DNA of 36,073 nucleotides, from contig JALHQH010000058.1 in NCBI GenBank assembly GCA_022842065.1, positions 38,601 to 74,673 on the forward strand, in the 5' to 3' direction. Of this stretch, positions 15,770 through 23,988 are shown piece by piece. A program made the position numbers and the translations under genes. The notes under the pieces were generated by a model. That model saw only the letters and a program-made list of their open reading frames with translations, did not search any database and had not been told where the DNA came from. Within the stretch, counting starts at the first letter, position 1. Each line of letters starts with the position of its first letter. Source of the stretch: Caldilineaceae bacterium (GTDB lineage: Bacteria > Chloroflexota > Anaerolineae > Caldilineales > Caldilineaceae).

Positions 15770-16789
15770 ATGACTGAGAGCCAGAATCCATCCTACCACC
15801 GCGTTGCCCTCTATTTGCAGGATAAACATCCCATTCGCGATGGCATGGAATATGCGCGTTATGCCGAAGCCAAAGGCTTTGAAGCGGTCTGGCAGGCCGA
15901 GAGCCGGCTAGTACGCGATGCGATTGTACCAATGGCGGCCTTTGCCGCCGTGACCGAGCGCATCAAAATCGGCTCCGGTGTTATCAACAATTGGACGCGC
16001 AATATCGGTTTGTTGGCGGCTACCTTTCTGACCTTGGATGATCTCGCCCCGGACCGCATTATCTGCGGCATTGGCGCTTGGTGGGATCCGCTGGCGAAGA
16101 ATGTGGGCATTGATCGGCGTAAACCACTCGCTGCGATGCGCGAGACGATTGAGGTGATGCGTCGCCTCTTAGCGATGGAAAATGTCACCTACAATGGTGA
16201 ATTCCACCAGGTGCAGGGGATTGAACTGGATGTCGTCCATGGCCGGCGTGAACCGCGCAACGTGCCGGTGATGATCGGTGCTACCGGTCCGCAGATGATG
16301 GAGATGACCGGCGAAATTGCCGACGGCGTGGTGCTCAACTACTGTGTGCCGCCCGATTATAATCACCAGGCAATGGAACAGTTGGCTAAGGGCGCCAAAA
16401 AAGCGGGCCGCAGCCTGGATGAGATCGACCGCCCACAGTTGATCGTCTGCTCGGTCCATGATGATCGCCAAACCGCGCTCGACGGGGCGCGCGAACTGTT
16501 GACCCAATATCTGGCCCAACAGCCCCATATTGCCAAAGCCAGCGGCGTCAAACCCGAAGTCGTAGGGCAGATCCAGTCGATCCTTGGCTGGCCAGCCACG
16601 GTCGAGCAGGTCCGCAGTGCCATGCACCTGGTTCCCGACGATCTGGTCCAGCGCATCACTGCCAGCGGCACCCCTGCCGAAGTCAAGGCCAAAGTGCGCG
16701 AATATGTGGACAACGGTGCCACCTGCCCGATTCTCTATCCGCTGGGCGATGTTAAATTGATGATCGACACCTTTGCGGACGGATATTAA
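15770..16789 (+). CDS. LLM-class (luciferase-like) flavin/F420-dependent oxidoreductase
   Basis: A 339-residue TIM-barrel oxidoreductase of the luciferase-like monooxygenase family, closest in style to F420-dependent enzymes such as methylenetetrahydromethanopterin reductase-like proteins. Supporting segments: [14 protein letters not shown] (32-45), [14 protein letters not shown] (64-77), [15 protein letters not shown] and [26 protein letters not shown], the typical nucleotide/cofactor-binding run in the last third. The start ATG 15770 has CGGAGG 12 bases upstream. Cofactor F420 use is inferred from family; substrate unknown. Its stop codon is the first part of the following inverted repeat. 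Confidence 0.87.
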   Translation: MTESQNPSYHRVALYLQDKHPIRDGMEYARYAEAKGFEAVWQAESRLVRDAIVPMAAFAAVTERIKIGSGVINNWTRNIGLLAATFLTLDDLAPDRIICGIGAWWDPLAKNVGIDRRKPLAAMRETIEVMRRLLAMENVTYNGEFHQVQGIELDVVHGRREPRNVPVMIGATGPQMMEMTGEIADGVVLNYCVPPDYNHQAMEQLAKGAKKAGRSLDEIDRPQLIVCSVHDDRQTALDGARELLTQYLAQQPHIAKASGVKPEVVGQIQSILGWPATVEQVRSAMHLVPDDLVQRITASGTPAEVKAKVREYVDNGATCPILYPLGDVKLMIDTFADGY

Positions 16790-16860
16790 AACGTGATGTG
16801 TGAAACGTAATTCGTAAGTCCTTAACGATATACGAATCACGTTTCACGCATCACGTTTTA
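16787..16860. repeat. 30-bp inverted repeat overlapping the LLM stop codon
   Basis: Arms 16787-16816 and 16831-16860 match at 28 of 30 positions as reverse complements (TAAAACGTGATG... and ...CATCACGTTTTA). The first arm starts in the TAA of the LLM gene. The motif GAAACGT/AAAACGT is shared with the repeat at 7184-7293, so this is a second copy of the same family. Confidence 0.75.
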
Positions 16861-16898
16861 CGTATCACATTCACTCATTCCATACTCACAACTGCACC

Positions 16899-18287
16899 AT
16901 GAATCTACGCCTCTACGACACCTATAGCCGTACCCTGCGCGATTTTGTTCCGCTGACTGATGGCGAAGTCGGTCTCTATACTTGCGGCCCGACGGTCTAC
17001 GACTACGCCCACATCGGCAACCTGCGCACCTATCTCTTTGAGGATATTCTGCGCCGGGTGCTGGAATTTAACGACCATCATGTCAAACATGTGATGAACA
17101 TCACCGATGTCGGTCACCTGGTTTCGGATGGTGATGAAGGTGAAGACAAGATGGAGAAGGGGGCGCGGCGCACGGGCATGACGGCCTGGGAGATCGCAGC
17201 CTTCTATACCACTGCCTTCCAAGCCGATCTGGCACGGCTCAACATTCTCGAACCGACGATCTGGTGCCGTGCCACCGACTATATTCCCGAGCAGATCGAG
17301 ACGATCCAGTGCATTGAGGCCAACGGTTTCGCCTACCGCACGAGTGATGGCGTCTATTTTGACACCGCTAAGCTGAACGACTATGGCTATCTGGCCCGGC
17401 TCAAGGTCGAAGGGTTGCAAGCCGGTGCACGCGTTGAGGTGGGCGAGAAGCGTAATCTCACCGACTTTGCGCTCTGGAAATTTAGCCCCGCTGGTCAGAC
17501 GCGCCAGATGGAGTGGGATAGCCCGTGGGGCGTCGGTTTTCCTGGCTGGCACATTGAATGTTCGGCGATGTCGGCCAAATTTCTTGGCCCATTTTTTGAT
17601 ATCCACTGTGGCGGTGAGGATCACATCCCTGTCCACCATACGAATGAGATCGCGCAGACGCAAGCCTGCCACGGTACCCATCTGGCCAACTTCTGGCTGC
17701 ATGGTTACTTTTTGCAGATCGACGATGCCAAGATGGCGAAATCAGCGGGTGACTTTTTACGCCTGCAAACGCTGATCGACCGCGGCTATGATCCAGTCGT
17801 CTACCGCTTTTTCTGCCTGAGCGGCCACTACCGTGCCAAGCTTAACTTCACTTGGGAAAGCATGGATGGCGCGGCCACGGCACTGGGGCGCCTGCGGACG
17901 GCCATGCATGGCTGGGGTGAAGCGAGCGGTATGGATGACGGCTTTGTCGCCCAATTTACCGACCAGGTCAACGACGATCTCAACATGCCGCGTGCATTGG
18001 CCGTCGTCTGGGAGCTGGTGCGCAGTGATCTGCCCCCTGGCGTGAAAAAAGGGACCTTGCTCCATTTTGACCGTGTCTTGGGGCTGGGATTGGCTGAGTG
18101 GCAACCGGCCATCACTGTTGTCCCCGACGCGATCCTGGCTTTGGTTGACGCCCGTCAGACCGCCCGCAAAGAAAAGCGCTGGCAGGACGCTGACCGTCTG
18201 CGTGATGAAATTCAGCAGGCGGGTTATGAACTTGAAGATACAGGGCAAGGGGCGCGCGTGCGGCTGCGCCAAGCCGGTAGTGGTTGA
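16899..18287 (+). CDS. cysS: Cysteinyl-tRNA synthetase
   Basis: Charges tRNA-Cys with cysteine; class I synthetase, 462 residues, the usual bacterial length. Hallmarks: [19 protein letters not shown] at the N-terminus with zinc ligand C29 and the HIGH-type signature HIGN (38-41); [15 protein letters not shown] and [20 protein letters not shown], supplying further zinc ligands; and KMAKS (278-282) as the KMSKS loop. The C-terminal helical region ending with [23 protein letters not shown] is the standard DALR-type anticodon-binding domain. No strong ribosome-binding site precedes ATG 16899. Flanked by palindromic repeats on both sides. Confidence 0.97.
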   Translation: MNLRLYDTYSRTLRDFVPLTDGEVGLYTCGPTVYDYAHIGNLRTYLFEDILRRVLEFNDHHVKHVMNITDVGHLVSDGDEGEDKMEKGARRTGMTAWEIAAFYTTAFQADLARLNILEPTIWCRATDYIPEQIETIQCIEANGFAYRTSDGVYFDTAKLNDYGYLARLKVEGLQAGARVEVGEKRNLTDFALWKFSPAGQTRQMEWDSPWGVGFPGWHIECSAMSAKFLGPFFDIHCGGEDHIPVHHTNEIAQTQACHGTHLANFWLHGYFLQIDDAKMAKSAGDFLRLQTLIDRGYDPVVYRFFCLSGHYRAKLNFTWESMDGAATALGRLRTAMHGWGEASGMDDGFVAQFTDQVNDDLNMPRALAVVWELVRSDLPPGVKKGTLLHFDRVLGLGLAEWQPAITVVPDAILALVDARQTARKEKRWQDADRLRDEIQQAGYELEDTGQGARVRLRQAGSG

Positions 18288-18299
18288 TGAGCGTTAATA

Positions 18300-18440
18300 A
18301 AGTAATTGGGTAAAGCCCTGACCCCCCTCCTAACCTCCCCCTGGTAAGGGGCGGAACGGTTACCCCGGCAACGGCTCCCTCCCTTACCAGGGGAGGGCTG
18401 GGGAGGGGTGCTTTTGCCGAACTATTTTATTGATCCCATC
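18300..18440. repeat. Second copy of the C-rich/G-rich palindromic element
   Basis: GGGTAAAGCCCTGACCCCC, CCTCCCCCTGGTAAGGGG and CCAGGGGAGGGCTGGGGAGG are followed by TTTTGCCGAACT, matching the core of the element at 3476-3653 over about 110 bases. The outer ends (TTGATG... and ...CATCAA) also form a short imperfect inverted repeat but differ in sequence from copy 1. It lies between cysS and a small membrane-protein gene. Confidence 0.65.
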
Positions 18441-18489
18441 AATGCCTGCCGTCCTGCCCCCTAATGTTACCCATAAAGCGACTAACTCT

Positions 18490-18783
18490 ATGCTTCGTTT
18501 TCTCAGCAGTACCCTCTATCTGGCCATTCTCCTGCCGCTCTACCTCCAATGGAGTGGGGCGCAAGTCGAAGGCCAGATCGACAAAATGCAAGAAGCCGCC
18601 TTTAACACACCAGGGGCCGAGGCACCGATTACACCAGCGGTGGTGGTTGGCGGCATCACCCTGGTGACTAGCCACATTGTGATCGCCCGGCGTGCCCTGG
18701 GGTTGAGCAACTTTGCTGCCTTCCTCAGCCTGCTCTTGGGTGGCATGGCGGGTTTTATCGGCTGGCGCTATCGTAATCATTAG
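18490..18783 (+). CDS. Small hypothetical membrane protein
   Basis: A 97-residue protein that I do not recognise. It has a hydrophobic N-terminal segment (about 4-21), a second at about 47-65 and a third at 72-92, with a polar stretch (22-45) between the first two, so it is probably an integral membrane protein. I start it at ATG 18490; an earlier in-frame ATG at 18430 would place 20 residues over the end of the intergenic repeat. The next gene begins 15 bases after its stop, suggesting co-transcription. Confidence 0.6.
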   Translation: MLRFLSSTLYLAILLPLYLQWSGAQVEGQIDKMQEAAFNTPGAEAPITPAVVVGGITLVTSHIVIARRALGLSNFAAFLSLLLGGMAGFIGWRYRNH

Positions 18784-18798
18784 TTAATCGAGGTTCTC

Positions 18799-19581
18799 GT
18801 GATCGTTCGTGAACTGCCCACTGGGCAACTGCTCTGTCTGAACCAGACGACCCACGCCTACATGGCCGAACAGTTCTGCCGCCACTGGGGCAACCATCAT
18901 TTTGACAAACCGACCCCCTACGCCGCCACCATGCTGGCGATTGGGCAACATGATAACGGCTGGTACGAATGGGAACTCGCCCCCCGGCTGCGCGCCGACG
19001 GTTATCCGATGGATTTTCTGCACGATGATGATTGGGTGGCCAAGGTCAGCCTCTGGCAACGGGGCATCAAGCGGATCTTTGCGCAACATCCGTATGCCGC
19101 GCTCCTGGTCGGTCGCCACGCCGCGCTGCTCTATGAAGGGTCGCTAATTGAGATTACCGATCCAGCGATCCGCAAGGCGGTGATCGCCTTTATTGCCGAG
19201 CAACAGCAACTGTTGATCACCGTGCGCACCCTCTATCACCACGAGCCGTCGATGGCCGAAGCGTTGAGCGAGCAGACCATTGACGCCAACACCCACCTGT
19301 TGCAATTCGGCGATTTTGCTGCGCTCCAGGTGAGTATGCCCTGGGGCGCTGAACGGACGATGAAAAATTGCCCCTTCCACGGCCGTGAGCGGATCAACAT
19401 TGTCATGCGCCATGAGGGAGAGCAAGTCACCTTTGATCCCTGGCCCTTTGGCGTGGACCACTTTACGGTGACGGTGCATGGGAAAGTGATCAATCAGCGC
19501 ACCTTTGCCGATGTGGGGGCTTATCACGGGGCGTTGGCAGCAGCGCCCCTGCAGCAGTTGACATGGCAGGTGGCACGTTAG
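18799..19581 (+). CDS. DUF3891-family protein
   Basis: A 260-residue cytoplasmic protein of the DUF3891 family, for which no activity is established. Typical features are the N-terminal LNQTTHAYMAEQFCRHWGN and AIGQHDNGWYEWE (about 50-62), and the central HAALLYEG. Repeated His/Asp pairs (QHDNGW, HDDDW, GRHAALL) suggest an HD-hydrolase-like metal site, which is an inference. Start GTG 18799 with CGAGG at 18789-18793. Convergent with the following minus-strand gene, 15 bases apart. Confidence 0.75.
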   Translation: MIVRELPTGQLLCLNQTTHAYMAEQFCRHWGNHHFDKPTPYAATMLAIGQHDNGWYEWELAPRLRADGYPMDFLHDDDWVAKVSLWQRGIKRIFAQHPYAALLVGRHAALLYEGSLIEITDPAIRKAVIAFIAEQQQLLITVRTLYHHEPSMAEALSEQTIDANTHLLQFGDFAALQVSMPWGAERTMKNCPFHGRERINIVMRHEGEQVTFDPWPFGVDHFTVTVHGKVINQRTFADVGAYHGALAAAPLQQLTWQVAR

Positions 19582-19596
19582 CCAGCAAACGCTTGC

Positions 19597-20448
19597 TCAT
19601 TGCCAAGGGGTTGCCGGCGGGGTAAAACGTCCCTCGCTGATGGCTGCTTTGATCTCTTTTACCTCTCTCATCTCGGCAATAATCGTCGCCAGTGGTTTTT
19701 GGAAGAAAGGGTTGGTGGCCATTTGCGTGGCTGGGTCGATCCAATAGCGCTCCCCCGTGATATAGTAGACTTTGCCGAATTTATTATATTTGCCCCGGTC
19801 TAGAAAAAACACAACCTGCTGCCCAATTACCAATGGTGGATAGCCATCATCAAAGACCAGCTGATCTGCGCCCACTTGTCCCCCCGTTTGGATCAAGGTT
19901 AGTTGATCCCCTGCCTTGGCATTACCGATTAACCCATCGTCAACCTTTACGGTGGTTTCCGTATAAATGTGATGGCGGTTTTCCCCATCATGTGGATTGG
20001 CAGGGCGCTTGCCATCTGCGGTATCCCACCACGATTGCACAGCGACCACTTTTGCCACCACCACTAGCTCACTCGAAACCCCCATCTGTTTACTCGCAGA
20101 AGGGAGCAGATCGGCGATCCCATAGGCGAAAAAAGGGGCTTCGGGGGGAACGGTTGGGGTCGGCGTGCTTGTCGTCGCATTTTCGCTCAACAGATCTTGG
20201 TTGCGGACAAAGAGTTGCCTGGGTGTTAGTGGGCTAATGGCTTGGGCGGGTGATAAAGGCGTGGCACTGGCTGATAGTGGTTCTGGCGCGCTGGTGCGTT
20301 TGTCCGGTGCCACGCTCTTGGTCGATGGGGAAGGCAGTGGTGAGAGTGCTGCAAGCGTGGGTTGATTGGCCAGGTTATTGATGATGAAGCTCAAGGCAAC
20401 GAGCAGGGTTACAAGGCTGATAATCAACCGTTTGAACTGAGTTGGCAT
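19597..20448 (-). CDS. Exported protein, paralogue 1 of the metalloprotease-flanking pair
   Basis: A 283-residue protein with an N-terminal membrane/signal segment (about 8-28), a Pro/Ser/Thr-rich linker (35-105) and a beta-rich C-terminal domain (about 120-283). The C-terminal domain shows a recognisable pattern: SELVVVAKVVAVQ, IYTETTVKVDDGLIG, GDQLTLIQTGG, GQQVVFFLD and NPFFQKPLATIIAEM. It is closely similar to the gene at 21913-22773, including the last 40 residues. The pattern resembles small barrel domains found near secreted matrixin-like proteases in other bacteria, but I cannot name the family. It is the third gene of a minus-strand unit with that paralogue and the metalloprotease between them. 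Function unknown. Confidence 0.78.
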   Translation of the reverse strand: MPTQFKRLIISLVTLLVALSFIINNLANQPTLAALSPLPSPSTKSVAPDKRTSAPEPLSASATPLSPAQAISPLTPRQLFVRNQDLLSENATTSTPTPTVPPEAPFFAYGIADLLPSASKQMGVSSELVVVAKVVAVQSWWDTADGKRPANPHDGENRHHIYTETTVKVDDGLIGNAKAGDQLTLIQTGGQVGADQLVFDDGYPPLVIGQQVVFFLDRGKYNKFGKVYYITGERYWIDPATQMATNPFFQKPLATIIAEMREVKEIKAAISEGRFTPPATPWQ

Positions 20449-20581
20449 GATATCCGCCTTTCTGTTGGTAGGTAACGAATCAACCGCAGGCGTGTCGCAC
20501 GTTGGCTGCCAAACTGCGTGAAGGGAAGCCGCGCCATATCAGCAACCTGAACTGCTTACCTTCACACAGAATAACCATATT

Positions 20582-21847
20582 CTAATACGAAATCGTTAGA
20601 TTGTCGAAATAGCCGCGAAAAATGCCAGTAGGTCCGCTGACACCATTATCATAGGCAATCATAATATCCTTGACTATCTTACCATTAAGTGGTGATGTGT
20701 TAAGTGGTGATAAGTTGACTTTGAAGAAGTGCCAGACCCCTGTACCATAATTTCGACTGGCCGGATGCACAGAAACACCATGTTGATCGGTTAAGCCACT
20801 GTTGCGCAAAACTGTACCGTCTGTAAACAAAATATCGATCGACATCCGATTCTGCGCGTGGTTGTACTGATACCATTGCAGTTGCATCCCAGTGGCGATT
20901 TTTAAATATCTAAAATTGCTGCTGACCTCATCATCACTTGTGGAAAAAAGCTTAAAGTACGCATAGGCACCGCTATTAATTGCAGTGCCATAAATCTTAC
21001 GCATTTGGCTACCACTATATGGCACAACACCCAGTTGCGCGGGTGCAATTTGGAGCGCAGTGCTTGCTACATTATTTGTATACGCAGCCCAAGTGTCATG
21101 ACCTAGTGCTTCTGCGTAGTTGTGACCAGGGAACCACGAAAGTGTCACACTGTTCTCAAAACTAGTATTAGGTCCGTAATACGAAGTTGCACCGCGTTTG
21201 TCATCTTCGTAAATATTTGGATCATAAACTCCTTGTGGCATAACACTCACCGAAGGAGTAGCGGCCACAGTATGATCTAATCCCCAGATATGTCCAAGCT
21301 CATGAACCATTATGTCCTGTAAATCAGTTTGTATTGGATAGCATGAACATGCTACACTCCAAGGCAATACAGCATGTAAGCCTTGCGTATTCCATATGAG
21401 CCGATTAGTTGCATTAAGAATGATAAGTACATCCCCAGGACAAGTAGCCGCATAAACACTAGGGGACCAACTTGTTACATTACCACACATTGTATTGATC
21501 GAGGTCAAACCAAATTGTGCTGCTCTAATCGCATGGTGATTTACACTTGTTGGAATTGGGTTAGTACCGTTAGGTGTATCGAAAATCGTATACCAAGAGG
21601 CAAAATCCCACTGATAAATTGCATGTTGAATAAATTCACCACTATTCGTAATCCCTAACTGCGAGTTAATTTGCGCATAGTAGTACTGTACACTCGATAC
21701 TGACCCGGGGAGTTTGGCATATGCAGGCTGATTGGGCAATGAGCGATATGCCTGCACATTTTGTGGAATGCTGAACAAACAGATTACACAGAAGATCAGA
21801 ATGAATTTTGTCCATAGCGATTTGTGCTGCTTAAACCTGAGGATCAC
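20582..21847 (-). CDS. Secreted matrixin-like zinc metalloprotease
   Basis: A 421-residue exported protease of the metzincin type. A signal peptide is present (residues about 12-33, positively charged start, hydrophobic core, NVQA-Y cleavage region). The zinc motif HELGHIWGLDH is at 182-192 (H182, E183, H186, H192), followed by SVMPQGVY, a plausible Met-turn. The region after about 235 is a beta-rich, Tyr/Asn-rich domain possibly for substrate or surface binding. Start is GTG 21847 with AAGGAG upstream. The gene is AT-rich compared with the housekeeping genes, and is flanked on both sides by two paralogous exported proteins, so a protease/partner unit acquired together is plausible. Confidence 0.85.
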   Translation of the reverse strand: MILRFKQHKSLWTKFILIFCVICLFSIPQNVQAYRSLPNQPAYAKLPGSVSSVQYYYAQINSQLGITNSGEFIQHAIYQWDFASWYTIFDTPNGTNPIPTSVNHHAIRAAQFGLTSINTMCGNVTSWSPSVYAATCPGDVLIILNATNRLIWNTQGLHAVLPWSVACSCYPIQTDLQDIMVHELGHIWGLDHTVAATPSVSVMPQGVYDPNIYEDDKRGATSYYGPNTSFENSVTLSWFPGHNYAEALGHDTWAAYTNNVASTALQIAPAQLGVVPYSGSQMRKIYGTAINSGAYAYFKLFSTSDDEVSSNFRYLKIATGMQLQWYQYNHAQNRMSIDILFTDGTVLRNSGLTDQHGVSVHPASRNYGTGVWHFFKVNLSPLNTSPLNGKIVKDIMIAYDNGVSGPTGIFRGYFDNLTISY

Positions 21848-21912
21848 TGTGTGCTCCTTGTAAGTTTGATGAAAATGAATGATTCTAGATGAGTTACCAA
21901 CTGTAAAGGAAG

Positions 21913-22773
21913 CTATTTTTGCGGCGGCGGTGGCGGCGTAAAACGCCCTTCTCTGATGGCTTCCTTCATCTCTTTCACCTCTTCCATTTCGGCAATAATC
22001 GTTGCTAGTGGTTTTTGGAAGAAGGGATTTGCGGCAATTTGCGTTGAAGGATCAACAATATAGCGTTCATCGACACGGTAATGGACTTTCTGAATCTCTG
22101 GGTTTAGGCCAAAATTCAGAAAAAGTATTACCGTTTGTCCAGTTCGAAACGGTTCATAGCCATCGTTTACAACTAGTTCATCTTCACCAATCCGCCCACC
22201 ATTCTGGATCAGGGTTAATTGATCGCCTCTGCTCGCATCTCCAATCAGCACTTGTTCGATTTTTGCGGTTGTTTCTGTGTAAATGTAGTGTGGATCTTCA
22301 TATGTGTGGGGATTAGCAGGACGTTGCCCATCACTAGTACTCCATCGAGCCTGCACATCTATGACTTGTGCAACAACCACCAACTCACTCCAAAGCCCTT
22401 GTTGTTTACTATCAAAGGGGATAACTTCAAGTATGGCAGCATGTAACCAAGCATCCTCTGGTCTCTTTGTTGGTTCAGGTGTGATTTTGGCTAGATTTTC
22501 CGGTGAGCCACGGAAATCGCGTACTACAGGTTGCCCAGGCGTAACTGGAATCGCCTCCTTTGGCGGGGGAACAGGTGTAATCCGGTTTGGCAAATAATCG
22601 GCGGCGTCGGTTGGCTTTAAGATCGTCACCCCATCGTATTTGTGATCACCTTCACTGGGGTCAAGTTGTTCTGCTTGCGAAGTAACCTTCCAAACGGTTA
22701 GGCTATTGGCAAGCAGCAGTAAAATCGCGAGGGCTGCGATGCTAACTACCAGGTACTTCATGCGCTGTTGCAT
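21913..22773 (-). CDS. Exported protein, paralogue 2 of the metalloprotease-flanking pair
   Basis: A 286-residue paralogue of the protein encoded at 19597-20448. It has an N-terminal membrane/signal segment (about 6-27), a Pro-rich linker (60-105) and the same beta-rich domain: SELVVVAQVIDVQ, IYTETTAKIEQVLIG, GDQLTLIQNGG, GQTVILFLN and NPFFQKPLATIIAEM near the end. The C-terminal tail is Pro-rich. It is the first gene of the minus-strand unit; the start ATG 22773 has AAAGGA upstream and a consensus promoter lies about 55-80 bases before it. The role could be inhibitor, chaperone or surface anchor of the protease; none is proven. Confidence 0.78.
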   Translation of the reverse strand: MQQRMKYLVVSIAALAILLLLANSLTVWKVTSQAEQLDPSEGDHKYDGVTILKPTDAADYLPNRITPVPPPKEAIPVTPGQPVVRDFRGSPENLAKITPEPTKRPEDAWLHAAILEVIPFDSKQQGLWSELVVVAQVIDVQARWSTSDGQRPANPHTYEDPHYIYTETTAKIEQVLIGDASRGDQLTLIQNGGRIGEDELVVNDGYEPFRTGQTVILFLNFGLNPEIQKVHYRVDERYIVDPSTQIAANPFFQKPLATIIAEMEEVKEMKEAIREGRFTPPPPPQK

Positions 22774-22813
22774 AAAAATATTCCTTTCATTGGTTAAAAA
22801 TCATTTTTTTTTT

Positions 22814-22830
22814 CACTTCTGTGTGAAGTG
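22814..22830. promoter_or_regulatory. Dyad overlapping the -10 box (possible operator)
   Basis: CACTTC-TGTGT-GAAGTG is a perfect 6-bp dyad with a five-base spacer, covering part of the -10 element of the promoter at 22827-22855. Such a position is typical of a repressor site. No regulator gene is identified nearby. Confidence 0.4.
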
Positions 22831-22855
22831 TAATACAAAATATCCCGGCTGTCAA
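22827..22855 (-). promoter_or_regulatory. Sigma-70-type promoter for the metalloprotease unit
   Basis: Read on the minus strand, TTGACA (22855-22850) and TACACT (22832-22827) are separated by 17 bases and lie 54 bases before ATG 22773. This is a strong match and the only clear promoter for the three minus-strand genes down to 19597. Confidence 0.65.
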
Positions 22856-23035
22856 CAAAGATTGAATAATGTTTGTTAATTGACAAATAGATTACGAAAC
22901 ATGTAAGAAGTCCTATTTAGCAGTCATTATTCTATGACTAATAGCGTACAGCTAAGTTGGCGCTTTGCTTGCGTATACAGCTATCCCACAGAATGATGGC
23001 GCATTAGGAGAAAGTCAGAGTTTACTACCGCTTAA

Positions 23036-23440
23036 TTATGGAGTAAGTAGTATCGGGTGGGTAGATGCAGTGGAATAATAGCGGATTATATTACTAGGCG
23101 TGATATGAAGTATTAGCCCCATTCTTTTTGCTTTTGTGCTAAACTCAGTGCGGCGCAGAACGTTACGCAATCGCTCCGGAATTTCATGCGCACGCGGCAA
23201 CGGTAACGCAAAACAAATGATACAATAACGCAAATCTGGATTGACTTTGCGCCAAAAGTCGCGTTCATTAATGGTTATAAACGTGGGTTGCCGTTGCGTG
23301 CGCAACAAAGCGGGAATGCCGTCGTCTTTTATTACGCTCTCTGGCCGTAGCGCAGTGATAAAACAGACTGTCCCTGGATACCAGTCATGAATGTGCTGTT
23401 CCAGATCAAAACGCAGCAGTTGTTCATCCAGGACAATCAT
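23036..23440 (-). CDS. PIN-like (DUF5615-type) putative toxin
   Basis: A 134-residue protein. The N-terminus IVLDEQLLRFDLEQHI, then IKDDGIPALLRTQRQPTFITINERDFWRK, gives the acidic-residue pattern (LDEQ, DDGI, ERDFW) of DUF5615/Mut7-C PIN-like nuclease domains. Its ATG overlaps the TGA of the upstream DUF433 gene (ATGA), so the two are translated together as in toxin-antitoxin modules. Ribonuclease activity is an inference from the fold; the C-terminal 50 residues are basic and less typical. Confidence 0.68.
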   Translation of the reverse strand: MIVLDEQLLRFDLEQHIHDWYPGTVCFITALRPESVIKDDGIPALLRTQRQPTFITINERDFWRKVNPDLRYCIICFALPLPRAHEIPERLRNVLRRTEFSTKAKRMGLILHITPSNIIRYYSTASTHPILLTP

Positions 23441-23751
23441 CGGGCATATTCGAGTTTTTGTGGTGTAAGATCAAGCCCTAATGATTGGAGGCGCTGCGCT
23501 TCTTCAATGGCGGCCTGTGTAAGGCGGCCGCGATAGCCAATCACAATTTCTCCTACCGTGTCACCGGCAGCGAGCAGCTCTAAAATGCCGGCAACCTCGA
23601 TCCGCGTGTATTTGAACGTTGGCCGTCCACCACAAACGCCAATGGCGCTAACTACATACTCGCCCAGTGGATAGTAAGCATAAAGCTCACCGCCAACCAT
23701 TTCGTTGCTGAGTTCTCTACTTTGTTGCATCATTTTGGTCCGGTTTTTCAT
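23437..23751 (-). CDS. DUF433-family putative antitoxin
   Basis: A 104-residue protein. The segment GGRPTFKYTRIEVAGILELLAAGDTVGEIV followed by YRGRLTQAAIEEAQR is the DUF433 winged-helix-like domain, which typically pairs with a PIN-like DUF5615 protein as here. The gene precedes and overlaps the toxin-like gene by four bases. The start at 23751 could be shortened to MMQQ or MVGG codons downstream. Antitoxin role inferred from family and arrangement. Confidence 0.72.
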   Translation of the reverse strand: MKNRTKMMQQSRELSNEMVGGELYAYYPLGEYVVSAIGVCGGRPTFKYTRIEVAGILELLAAGDTVGEIVIGYRGRLTQAAIEEAQRLQSLGLDLTPQKLEYAR

Positions 23752-23988
23752 ACATTATCAACTTATAACAGGATTTCGGCCGATTGTTACAGCGTTCTAA
23801 GTCCAAAGTATATCATATAGGTTCGCCAATTTCAATGTACTAATGTTAGATGAAATATACCCAGCTATTGGCCGATATTTTCAGCTTCACGGCACAAATG
23901 ATAGTATACTGCAACGGTGTTTATATGTGTATCATCGCTAATCACTTATTTTTTCGGCCTGTACCTTTGAAATCTAAAGGATCAACCC

